This document shows, one piece after another, positions 7,130-15,400 of a stretch of 64,000 nucleotides of DNA. The notes under the pieces are model-generated. The model searched no databases and had not been told where the DNA came from. It saw only the letters and a program-made list of their open reading frames with translations. A program made the position numbers and the translations under genes. Source of the stretch: a virus; the IMG/VR virus record IMGVR_UViG_3300006925_000014, positions 1 to 64,000 of that record; one strand, written 5' to 3'. The stretch's first letter is position 1. Each line of letters begins with the position of its first letter.

Positions 7130-8652
7130 TGTCTACTGGCTTTAAAGACCCGGATGGTGAATTTCCACGTTCTGATTATGGAGGTGCTGCAACCACTAAC
7201 AAAGCATCTAGAGAAGAGTGGGAGCCTTATGTTAAGCTACCTGATGGGACAGAGAACCTTGAGCTAGTATCAACAGACTGGCAACCCAAGTATCCTTATA
7301 ATAAGGTAGAAGAAACTTCATCTGGTCACAGAATAGAGACTGATGATACTCCCGGTGAAGAACGTCTTTCTTTTGTACACAAGGATGGTAGTGGTATTGA
7401 GATGTATCCTAACACACAGGATGCAACTACATTCCTTATCAATTCTGTAGGTAGACAGGTTCAGTTGGTTGGTGATGATTTTGTAATGATTGTAAATGGT
7501 AATGGTGATGTTCATTACAAAGGCAACCTGAATTTGAATGTGGATGGTGATTTTAATATTGCCTGTACTAACTTTACTGTGACTACAACGGGTAAACAGA
7601 TTGAAGAAATCCGACAAGAGAAGATTGAAAACTTTGTAGGGGACAGAGTTGTCACTACACAGGGCAGTAAGTCTGAAGTTGTTCTGGGTAACTACACTGT
7701 AGAGAGTATGGGAAACAGTCATTTTGTTTCTAAAAAGAATACTCGTATTACAGCAGAAGACAATATTGATATTTTTGCTGGTGATGACATGAGACTGACA
7801 GCAGAAGGCACTATGACCAGTTCTGCTATGACTAACAGATTAATTGGTCTTTGTACTTCTGTAGTGGGCAATACAGGCACCTTTGGTGGGCAGAACATGG
7901 TTATGTATGCTAAGACATATCATGGTGATGTTATTGGTACAGCAGAAAGGGCTAGGTATGCTACAGACACTGATCCTGATGCAGTACAGACTGCTATGCC
8001 GACAACTGCAAACCTGACAGAAGGTCTGACCAAGACAAAGACACTTGGTATCCGTAATATTGATGTAGATGATGGTAGAATTTCCAGTAGTGTTAAGAGT
8101 GAAGTTCAGTCTTCTGGTTCATCTTCTAATACTGCACAAAGACCAGATACATTTGGTGACGATCCAGCACCTACTACAACCACTAGAGAGGGTAGGTCGG
8201 GCGTTGGTGATTTTAATCCAGATGACCCTGCTACTGAAAGATACAACAATCCGGGTGGTATGTATCCTGCTTCATGGCAAGAGAAGTATGGGGCTGTTTC
8301 TAATAGTGATCGTATTGGTGGTGGTCACTCTATTGCAGGATTTGCAACAAAAGAGCAGGGTGCTGCGGCACACATGGCTCTGTTGAAAGAAGGTAAGTAC
8401 TATAGAAATGAATCTATTTCAGGTGCAATCAATACATGGTCTGGTGGTAATAATGTTAACAGCTATCTTTCCAGTCTGCAAGCACAAGGCATTGATACCT
8501 CTAAAAATGTTTCGTTCTATACCAGTACCAAGGCAGGTACAATCAAACTTGCCAAAGCAATGTCTTTCCATGAGACGGGCAGAAAGTTCAGCCTGTCAGA
8601 TCAGGGATGGTCTAATGCCTATGACTTGGGCAACAGTAAGGGATGGTTATAA
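7129..8652 (+). CDS. 5: Spike needle (gp5 C-terminal beta-helix) with P5-like lytic transglycosylase domain
   Basis: This is a 507-residue central spike protein. Residues about 75-270 hold the short-period beta repeats of the gp5/VgrG needle (HKDGSGIEMYPN, then VGRQVQLVGDDFVMIVNGNG and NLNVDGDFNI, AEDNIDIFAGDDMRLTAEG). A Ser/Thr-rich linker spans about 310-360. The C-terminal 140 residues begin RYNNPGGMYPASWQ and continue GFATKEQGAAAHM, a pattern of the phage P5-like lytic transglycosylase/lysozyme group (R-NNPG...W-G...GFA-F-----G--A). In T4 gp5 the lysozyme precedes the needle; here the order is reversed and the OB-fold is a separate gene (4239). This makes a third candidate murein hydrolase in the locus. 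Confidence 0.75.
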   Translation: MSTGFKDPDGEFPRSDYGGAATTNKASREEWEPYVKLPDGTENLELVSTDWQPKYPYNKVEETSSGHRIETDDTPGEERLSFVHKDGSGIEMYPNTQDATTFLINSVGRQVQLVGDDFVMIVNGNGDVHYKGNLNLNVDGDFNIACTNFTVTTTGKQIEEIRQEKIENFVGDRVVTTQGSKSEVVLGNYTVESMGNSHFVSKKNTRITAEDNIDIFAGDDMRLTAEGTMTSSAMTNRLIGLCTSVVGNTGTFGGQNMVMYAKTYHGDVIGTAERARYATDTDPDAVQTAMPTTANLTEGLTKTKTLGIRNIDVDDGRISSSVKSEVQSSGSSSNTAQRPDTFGDDPAPTTTTREGRSGVGDFNPDDPATERYNNPGGMYPASWQEKYGAVSNSDRIGGGHSIAGFATKEQGAAAHMALLKEGKYYRNESISGAINTWSGGNNVNSYLSSLQAQGIDTSKNVSFYTSTKAGTIKLAKAMSFHETGRKFSLSDQGWSNAYDLGNSKGWL

Positions 8653-9545
8653 TGCTAAAATTTAATATTAATAAACTTTCCCCTAGAGAAGTCAGAAGTC
8701 TGCTGAGAGATCCAAACAACAGAGAAGACGGTGTTCTTGTAGGAGCAGCATTTGCCAAGAACCTTATTGGTGGGGATTACTTTGTTCCTCTTGCAAGGAG
8801 ACTGAGAACATACTTTGGTTCTAAAGCAGGAGCAAAGTATTCTAAGGATTCATTTATCAAGTCTAAAAAGCCAAGACGGTACAAAGAGAACCTTGGTTTA
8901 AAGGCAATTCTACCTGATCCAGTCTATGATCCACTCAAGCTTCCAACAATCAATTCAGGAACAAAACTAGGGCAAGGCATTCCTTTGTCTATGTTTGCTA
9001 ATGCACCGGGCAGTAAGGGTACACTCAATCACTTATCACAGGCAGACAGAAAAGAGATTGCAAAAAATCTTTATTGTCAAGTCCCTTTGATTGAAGGATT
9101 TAGAAACCAAGCAAAATTTAGAAACTACAGTCTATTTGTTTCTGATGGTCTGGTCAAGAAGCAAGACACTGAGACATTGACTTCAGGAGACATTAGAGAC
9201 TTGCAGACCAAGGGCAGGGCAGTTGTCTATGAAGTCTTGGATAATAAGGGTAAGAATGATCCACAGGCTACATTTGAGTTGGCAAACTACTGGAAAGACA
9301 ATCATCTGTTTCAGGGATTGATCTTACACTTTGACAGCATGGAACCGTTAACAGAAGACCGCTATGCTAACAGACATGACAATATAGAATTCCTTGACCC
9401 GACAAGAGAATATCATGCAGAAATTATTGTTGTTATGCCCAATGTAGATTACTACTACAGAGGAAATTTTGAAAGACGGGTTCGCACTGATATTAACTTC
9501 AGGCCATTTATCAAAGGTGGTTTAGGGCATTTCCAATATAAATAA
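8652..9545 (+). CDS. Hub-locus protein of unknown function
   Basis: I choose the ATG at 8652, which overlaps the needle gene stop as TAATG like every other junction in this operon. An in-frame ATG at 8643 would add three residues. The 297-residue product is basic at its N-terminus (RRLRTYFGSKAGAKYSKD, then KSKKPRRYKENLG) and mixed alpha/beta afterwards (NYSLFVSDGLVKK, AEIIVVMPNVDYYYRG). I recognise no domain and see no signal peptide or membrane helix. As the last gene before the gp25 late promoter it closes the hub operon, so a structural or hub-assembly role is likely. Confidence 0.75.
   Translation: MLKFNINKLSPREVRSLLRDPNNREDGVLVGAAFAKNLIGGDYFVPLARRLRTYFGSKAGAKYSKDSFIKSKKPRRYKENLGLKAILPDPVYDPLKLPTINSGTKLGQGIPLSMFANAPGSKGTLNHLSQADRKEIAKNLYCQVPLIEGFRNQAKFRNYSLFVSDGLVKKQDTETLTSGDIRDLQTKGRAVVYEVLDNKGKNDPQATFELANYWKDNHLFQGLILHFDSMEPLTEDRYANRHDNIEFLDPTREYHAEIIVVMPNVDYYYRGNFERRVRTDINFRPFIKGGLGHFQYK
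9537..9544 (+). promoter_or_regulatory. Late promoter TATAAATA before gp25
   Basis: This exact late octamer overlaps the last codons of the preceding gene and lies 30 bases upstream of the gp25 ATG. It begins a new late transcription unit for the wedge genes gp25-gp6. Confidence 0.8.
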
Positions 9546-9573
9546 AATAATACCTCAATAAAAAAGAAGACAA

Positions 9574-10023
9574 ATGGCAGTATCAAAAGCATTCTCAATT
9601 GAAGACGGTAACCTAAACAGACCCGCTATTATCAATACACGGGTAAGGAACTACAGTGATATTGATTTAACATTCACTGCTAGAAGCACTGGTGATGTGT
9701 TTAAGAAAACAGATGCTGCTGCGGTCAAACAGTCTGTGAAAACAATTCTACAGACAAACTACGGAGAGAGACCTTTTCGGCCAAAGTTTGGTGCAGATTT
9801 AAGGTCTAAGATATTTGATAACTATACTGTTGATGAAAATGAATTCTTCATTGCAGACGCAGTAAAAGATGCAATTAGAGATTTTGAGCCTAGAGCAAAA
9901 GTTCTTAATGTGATTGTAAGTGAACAACCTGACAGAAATTTTCTGGGAGTAACTGTAGAATTTCAGGTTGTAGACACAGAAGAGATTGTATCACTAGAGA
10001 CTTCTATTTCAAGGATTAGATAA
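9574..10023 (+). CDS. 25: Baseplate wedge protein gp25
   Basis: This 149-residue member of the gp25/GpW family (T4 gp25 is 132) is the sheath-initiator element that gives the contractile sheath its first attachment ring on the baseplate. The family core is clear: AAVKQSVKTILQTNYGERPFRPKFGADLRS (about 50-80), with the conserved E-R-F-P-FG pattern, followed by a beta strand region ending VVDTEEIVSLETSISR. The N-terminal 35 residues form an extension (NRPAIINTRVRNYSDIDLTF) typical of T4-like versions. It is followed two bases later by gp6, matching the T4 order 25-6. Confidence 0.93.
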   Translation: MAVSKAFSIEDGNLNRPAIINTRVRNYSDIDLTFTARSTGDVFKKTDAAAVKQSVKTILQTNYGERPFRPKFGADLRSKIFDNYTVDENEFFIADAVKDAIRDFEPRAKVLNVIVSEQPDRNFLGVTVEFQVVDTEEIVSLETSISRIR

Positions 10024-10025
10024 GA

Positions 10026-11909
10026 ATGGCAACCACGATTACACCATCAGATTTAAATTTTGATGATATTAAAACGTCTTTGACAAACTATTTTAAGTCA
10101 AAGTCTGAGTTTTCTGACTATGACTTTGAAGGCTCTGGTATTTCTAATATCATGGATGTTTTGGCATACAATACACACCTTAACGGTCTTATTGCAAACT
10201 TTGCATTGAATGAGGCATTTCTCCCTACAGCACAGCTTAGAACATCTCTGGTTAACCAGTCTCTTTCATTTGGATATATCCCAAGGTCTAAGACAGCATC
10301 CCGTGCACAATTAACAGTAAGTGTCAACCTTTCTTCTGCGGTATCAAAACCTGCTAATATCACACTTCCAGCGGGAACTACGTTTACCACACAAGTTGAT
10401 GGTGAAAGCTACACGTTTAGAACCTTGATTGATTATATTGGATATGATACTACAGGTTCAGGTATCTATACATTTGTAGACCAGCTTGGCAATCCCTACA
10501 TTACTGTTCTGGAAGGTGAGATAACTGTCAAGACATTTATTGCAGAAATTACAGGGGACAGGCAGGTATATGTTGTTCCTGATCCTAATCTTGACCTGAC
10601 TACAGTTGGTGTACAAGTCTATGAGGATATTAACTCTGATACCTTTACCACATATTTTAGTGCTAATGCCACAACTGGTGGTAACATTATTAACACTGTA
10701 TCCTCTACTACTGCACTCTATCTTCCTTTAGAAAGCTACAATGGTTATTGGGAGTTTAACTTTGGTGTGGGGGGTCTTACAGGTGTTAACCCTGAAAACG
10801 GTCAGGCAATCCGTATTACATACCTGAGAACAAATGGTCTAGATGCTAATGGTGCTTCTGTCTTTACACCTACATCTACTCTTAGTGTAAATAATGTTTC
10901 ATACAATCTAAATGTAACAACCTATGCAAAGTCTTCCTTTGGTGCAGATAAAGAGGGTATTGAATCTATTAGACAGAATGCGCCACTATCTTATCTTGCG
11001 CAGAACAGATTTGTTGCTGCTGGTGACTATCTTGGTATTATTGCCAATGGTGTTCCGGGTATTAAGTCAATCAACGCATGGGGTGGTGAAGACAATGTAC
11101 CTGCAAAGTATGGTAAAGTTTTAGTGTCTCTGGTTTATGAGGATACTCTATCTGCTGCACAACAGGTAGCAACAGAGGCAGTTATTATTCAAAACCTGAC
11201 AAATCCATTGTCTATTATTGGTATTGAGACAGAATTTGTTGACCCAACATTTATTTACCTTGACGTAACATCAACATGTAGGTATAATAGCGGATTAACT
11301 AACTTAACAAGACAAGCTCTTGAAAACAAGATTAGAAACTTTGTTCAAAGTTACTTTGCTACTAATGCTGGTAAGTTTAATGATGTAATTCACAAGTCAA
11401 GACTTGCTTCTGCGATTGATACTTCTGACTCGTCTATTTTGGGTACTAAGTTAGAGTTAAAGATGACTGCAAGATTTACTCCATCTAGAAACCCAAATAC
11501 AGATAATATTATTCGTGCCGACTATACTATCAATTTCTTGAATTCTATTCAGGCACCACAGATGACAGAATCTACAATTAGTAGTGATAGATTTACTTTT
11601 AACAATATTACTTGTACTTTGCGCAACAAGGTTCGTCATTCTACAACTCTTCAGATTATTGACCAAAATGGTAAAGTAGTAGTTGACAATATTGGTAGCT
11701 ATGAACCTACAACTGGTACAGTTACCTTGTCTGGTTTCCAACCACAAGCTATTACTTCAGGTGCTAGATACTTAAACATCACAGCAACTCCTGCTGATGA
11801 CACTAACTTTAAGCCTTTGAGAAATACTCTGATTACTTTGGGGAATAACTTTGTATCTGCTATTCCAGATGTTAATGCTGCTACTGCTGTTGCGGGTGTG
11901 ACCAACTAA
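10026..11909 (+). CDS. 6: Baseplate wedge protein gp6
   Basis: This 627-residue homologue of T4 gp6 (660 residues) dimerises to link neighbouring wedges in the baseplate inner ring. The N-terminus contains the J-family signature FKSKSEFSDYDFEGSGISNIMDVLAYNTHLNGL with F-NEAFLPTAQLR-S (residues about 18-75) and LSFGYIPRSKTASRAQ. The C-terminal half has the dimerisation-region pattern SIIGIETEFVDPTFIYLDV and later R---SSILGTKLELKM. Length, order (25-6) and the 2-base gap to the next gene agree with a complete gene. Confidence 0.92.
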   Translation: MATTITPSDLNFDDIKTSLTNYFKSKSEFSDYDFEGSGISNIMDVLAYNTHLNGLIANFALNEAFLPTAQLRTSLVNQSLSFGYIPRSKTASRAQLTVSVNLSSAVSKPANITLPAGTTFTTQVDGESYTFRTLIDYIGYDTTGSGIYTFVDQLGNPYITVLEGEITVKTFIAEITGDRQVYVVPDPNLDLTTVGVQVYEDINSDTFTTYFSANATTGGNIINTVSSTTALYLPLESYNGYWEFNFGVGGLTGVNPENGQAIRITYLRTNGLDANGASVFTPTSTLSVNNVSYNLNVTTYAKSSFGADKEGIESIRQNAPLSYLAQNRFVAAGDYLGIIANGVPGIKSINAWGGEDNVPAKYGKVLVSLVYEDTLSAAQQVATEAVIIQNLTNPLSIIGIETEFVDPTFIYLDVTSTCRYNSGLTNLTRQALENKIRNFVQSYFATNAGKFNDVIHKSRLASAIDTSDSSILGTKLELKMTARFTPSRNPNTDNIIRADYTINFLNSIQAPQMTESTISSDRFTFNNITCTLRNKVRHSTTLQIIDQNGKVVVDNIGSYEPTTGTVTLSGFQPQAITSGARYLNITATPADDTNFKPLRNTLITLGNNFVSAIPDVNAATAVAGVTN

Positions 11910-11910
11910 A

Positions 11911-12873
11911 ATGTCTAATGAAAGAACCTTAACTGACTTTAATAGACTTGAAGCTAACTTGCATCAACCGCAAGTCAAGACAGTTGTTCCTGAACACTTT
12001 AAAGAGCAGTATCCTAAACTTATAGATTTTCTAGAAGCATATTATGATTACCTAGATAGTGATGGACATCCGACACACAATCTTAAAAAGATGTTTACTA
12101 TTCGTGACCCCGGCTCAACTGATGATGAATTTTTAGACCTATTGTTTCAAGAGAAAACATTTAGCACAGATACATTCCCTTCTCCTAGATTTGCTTACCT
12201 TCAAATTCCGGGACTTCTCAATAGTAAGGGTACAAAAATATCTATTGACTCATTCTTTAGATATTTCCAAGGTACGGATGTAGAGCAAATTCTACCTAGA
12301 AACTCTATGTTTATTGTTGGTCAGTCAGAGATTGGGGCAGAATCTTTAAGATTTATTCAGGACTCTTACTTCTATCAGGTATACTCTATTCTATTAAGAA
12401 CTAACGTTCCCCCTACAGAATGGTTTAACTTCTATAAGAACTATCTACATCCAGCAGGGTTTGCAATCTTTACAGAAACACTGTTTGAACTTTTACCAAC
12501 AAACTCTCAATTAGCAGCAAGTATGCCTCTGGCTCTGGTAGATAGTGATATTGCAGTAACTTCCTTTGAATTTTCTGCTGATCTTAATCTTTCTCCAACT
12601 ATCAGTCTCACAGGTATTGATAGTGCAACTAATACAAGATACTATCCTGACAGAGAAATTCATTTCTATAATGATTCTATCAATGGTATTGGTGACTCCT
12701 ATGATAACTATGCATCTATTGCAGATATCCTAAATACTAATTCACCGACCTTTGATGATTCGGCTGACTCGGCTAACTCTGGACTTACCCGCATCTTTAT
12801 GTCTGATACCATACAGACAATGGATGAAGGTGTATTTCCGTTTTATGATAGTGTAGGAACTGATGTTCCTTAA
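11911..12873 (+). CDS. Baseplate wedge protein, gp7-position (short gp7-like)
   Basis: This 320-residue protein follows gp6 where T4 has the 1032-residue wedge protein gp7. Family-like features are PKLIDFLEAYYDYLDSDGHP (about 33-52), then DDEFLDLLFQEKTF, a conserved helix-turn with SKGTKISIDSFFRYFQG and DVEQILPRNSMFIVG (about 105-140), and FYKNYLHPAGFAIF. The same block occurs in N-terminal parts of marine T4-like gp7 or short virion proteins. The last 100 residues (Asp/Ser-rich, DDSADSANSG) are low complexity and fibre-like. If it is gp7, two thirds of the T4 protein is missing or dispersed, so the name is tentative. The virion role is secure from context. Confidence 0.6.
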   Translation: MSNERTLTDFNRLEANLHQPQVKTVVPEHFKEQYPKLIDFLEAYYDYLDSDGHPTHNLKKMFTIRDPGSTDDEFLDLLFQEKTFSTDTFPSPRFAYLQIPGLLNSKGTKISIDSFFRYFQGTDVEQILPRNSMFIVGQSEIGAESLRFIQDSYFYQVYSILLRTNVPPTEWFNFYKNYLHPAGFAIFTETLFELLPTNSQLAASMPLALVDSDIAVTSFEFSADLNLSPTISLTGIDSATNTRYYPDREIHFYNDSINGIGDSYDNYASIADILNTNSPTFDDSADSANSGLTRIFMSDTIQTMDEGVFPFYDSVGTDVP

Positions 12874-12880
12874 ATTCTGG

Positions 12881-12888
12881 TATAAATA
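12881..12888 (+). promoter_or_regulatory. Late promoter TATAAATA before 12917 gene
   Basis: This exact late octamer lies in the 43-base gap after the gp7-position gene, 29 bases before the next ATG. It starts the unit containing the fibre-like protein and gp8. Confidence 0.82.
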
Positions 12889-12916
12889 TTATTAATTCAT
12901 TTACTGAGTAGGTAAC

Positions 12917-13990
12917 ATGGCAAGACAAAACATTTCAATTGGTGCAGCAGCAAATGATGGCACAGGTGATACCCTTAGAGGTGCTGGCACTAAGATTAAT
13001 GATAACTTTACAGAACTTTATTCTGCACTAGGTGGTGATAGCACATCACTTGGTAATAATATTAGTTTTGATAGCACTGGTATCATTTTTTCCAATGACT
13101 CTAACTTCAGTGTTACTTTAGGACTGCTAGACTCAGCTCTTATGAGTAATAAGGTTGTCAGTCTTCCTAACAAGACTGGTGAGCTTGTCGTCATTGAAGG
13201 TACAGCAGGAAGTAGAAACGTTAATCTTGCAGACTCTCCTACTGGTGTTGCTGCAACACTATACTTTGGTAACTCCTTTGCTAATGCATCTGTACTTCCT
13301 TCTTCTACTGTATATAATGGTATGTTTGGGTTCTTAGAAGACGAAGAAAGGGCTGTGGCAGCAGGTGGCACAAATGGTTGGGTAAGATTAATTGATAGTG
13401 ACTTGTTATCTACAGGAAACTATAGCATCACAACTAATGCTACTTTTAGTGGCATTACGTTAAATGATCCTAAGATGAAGACTATTATTCGTGACTCTGG
13501 TGATCAGCCAATTGTTCAATTGTCTACAGATGGAACACCTACTAATTATCTTAAAATTACTTCTACAGATTCCTCTCCAACTATTGGAGCAGAGGGTGGT
13601 ACAGATGTAGGTGTAAATATTAAACCAAAGAATGATGGTGTTATTTGTTTTGACGGTAGGATTAAATACAACGTACAAAACATGACAGATGTTGATGACG
13701 TATTTGATTCAGGTGCAGCATTATATATTATTAATGCAGCAACGTCTCATACTTTCAACTTCTTTGGCACAGGTTTTGAGGTTGGTGAAGTAAAGAAGGT
13801 TATTAATAAGAGTGGTGCAAGTACAGTAACTATTCAGTGGCCTAACGGTCTTACATACTTTGCACATCCAGACGGTGGTTCCGGTTTTGTAGAAATGACA
13901 GGTAACGGATACTTTGAAACAATTTGGGACGGGGACCAATGGCATGTTAGCAAAGATTCGGACAAACTTGGTAAATTTGGAATTGGTTAA
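12917..13990 (+). CDS. Tail fibre-like virion protein
   Basis: This 357-residue protein has an N-terminus (MARQNISIGAAANDGTGDTL, then KINDNFTELYSALG) that is the recurrent baseplate/fibre attachment motif of T4-like marine phages. The body consists of beta-rich Ser/Asp/Gly sequence with repeated DS pairs. The C-terminal domain (about 235-340: IINAATSHTFNFFG, then VKKVINKSGASTVTIQWPNG and MTGNGYFETIWDGDQWHV) looks like a compact beta domain, possibly a tip or trimerisation head. It lies between gp6/gp7 and gp8, the place of T4 gp9/gp11-type connectors, so it could be a short fibre or connector. Receptor specificity cannot be read from the sequence. Confidence 0.7.
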   Translation: MARQNISIGAAANDGTGDTLRGAGTKINDNFTELYSALGGDSTSLGNNISFDSTGIIFSNDSNFSVTLGLLDSALMSNKVVSLPNKTGELVVIEGTAGSRNVNLADSPTGVAATLYFGNSFANASVLPSSTVYNGMFGFLEDEERAVAAGGTNGWVRLIDSDLLSTGNYSITTNATFSGITLNDPKMKTIIRDSGDQPIVQLSTDGTPTNYLKITSTDSSPTIGAEGGTDVGVNIKPKNDGVICFDGRIKYNVQNMTDVDDVFDSGAALYIINAATSHTFNFFGTGFEVGEVKKVINKSGASTVTIQWPNGLTYFAHPDGGSGFVEMTGNGYFETIWDGDQWHVSKDSDKLGKFGIG

Positions 13991-14008
13991 AATAGGTAGT
14001 AAAAACAC

Positions 14009-15385
14009 ATGGTAGCAATCGTAACCGATGATTTAAAAAAAGTAGTTGTATCAGAATTAATTGCTGATGTAGGTGATTCTGCAAGCAACTATTATATTGG
14101 TATTGGTAAATCTGATCAATGGAATATTACCGATACTCCACCAACACCAGTTCCGACAGATAGAGAAGAAAGAGACTTTAGGGCAAATCTTCAGTCTGTC
14201 ATTAAGACTACTGATGTTAGCTATGTTGCTCCTAGATACAATTGGGCTTCTGGTACAACCTATCAGGCATATAGTGACGAAAAGACTGCAACTGGTACAA
14301 GTGCAAATGGTCAGTACTATGTAATGACTGCATCAAACAGAGTTTACATTTGTTTGCAACAAGGTAAAGATGCCACTGGCACTCCACAGCCTTCTAGTGT
14401 TGACCCGGACACAACACTTACTACTACTAACCCCGGTGTTGCTACAGCAGATGGATATATCTGGAAGTATCTTTACACACAGTCTGCTTTGAGACTAAGT
14501 AAGTTTGGTTCTGCTAACTTTATTCCAGTAGAATTTGTTGGTAGTGGAGTGCTTACCTCTATTGAGACAGCACAGCAAAATGTTCAGAATGCTGCTATTC
14601 CGGGTTCTATTATTGGATACAAAGTGGTCTCTCCCGGCTCTGGATATGCTGTTAGTGATACTGTAACTATTCAGGGTAACGGTAGTTTTGCTAGAGCTAA
14701 GTTAACGGCTGATCCTGTATCTGGTGTTATCAGAAAAGTAGAGATTGATGACTCTACGGCAATTCCAGTTGGTTCAGGATATGACTTTGCTAATGTTAAA
14801 ATCAATACCTCTACAGGTACAGGTGCTGTAATTAGACCTGTTATCTCTAAGAAGGGTATTGGTGCTGATGCTAGAGAAGACCTTAGATCAAGGTCACTTA
14901 TGTTTAATGCAAAGATTGTAGGTGAAGCGGGTGATGGTGATTTTATTATTAACAATGATTTCAGACAAGTAGGTCTGATTAGAAACCCAACTATCCCTAC
15001 AAGTCGGTCTGCTGCGGACTCAGACTTTACTGCAACTACTGGTTCTGCACTTAGAATTCTTACATTAGACTCTGCTATTACAACAGGTATTGAGGCAGAT
15101 GATCTTCTGGTAGGTGATAATACAGGTGCAAAGGTATATGTAGATAAAGTTAATGGTCCACAAATTTCCTATCACCAAAACGACAACACAGGTTACTTAG
15201 CATTTAGCTCTGCTGATGTTGCAATCAATGACTCATTAGGAACCAGAACTGCTGCTGCTTTTGTATCAGACTCTAATGGTGAAGTCAATCCTTTCAGTGG
15301 AGAGGTGCTATATATTGAGAACAGAGCCGCAATCCTTCGCAGTAGTGTTGGTACTGAAGATATTAAAATGATTGTGCAGTTTTAA
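14009..15385 (+). CDS. 8: Baseplate wedge protein gp8
   Basis: This 458-residue homologue of T4 gp8 (334 residues) is a dimeric wedge component linking gp7 and gp10. The N-terminal block is diagnostic: NYYIGIGKSDQWN, then TPPTPVPTDREERDFRANLQ (about 28-60), DVSYVAPRYNWASGTTYQAYSD, and YVMTASNRVYICLQQG and DGYIWKYLYTQS. The protein is about 120 residues longer than T4 gp8. The additions include Ser/Gly-rich beta sequence (SGYAVSDTVTIQGNG) and a C-terminal module (LLVGDNTGAKVYVDKV, about 368-385) resembling inserts in gp53 and gp14 here. A GT-rich gap of 18 bases separates it from the gene before. Confidence 0.9.
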   Translation: MVAIVTDDLKKVVVSELIADVGDSASNYYIGIGKSDQWNITDTPPTPVPTDREERDFRANLQSVIKTTDVSYVAPRYNWASGTTYQAYSDEKTATGTSANGQYYVMTASNRVYICLQQGKDATGTPQPSSVDPDTTLTTTNPGVATADGYIWKYLYTQSALRLSKFGSANFIPVEFVGSGVLTSIETAQQNVQNAAIPGSIIGYKVVSPGSGYAVSDTVTIQGNGSFARAKLTADPVSGVIRKVEIDDSTAIPVGSGYDFANVKINTSTGTGAVIRPVISKKGIGADAREDLRSRSLMFNAKIVGEAGDGDFIINNDFRQVGLIRNPTIPTSRSAADSDFTATTGSALRILTLDSAITTGIEADDLLVGDNTGAKVYVDKVNGPQISYHQNDNTGYLAFSSADVAINDSLGTRTAAAFVSDSNGEVNPFSGEVLYIENRAAILRSSVGTEDIKMIVQF

Positions 15386-15400
15386 AAGGTAAAATAAGAA

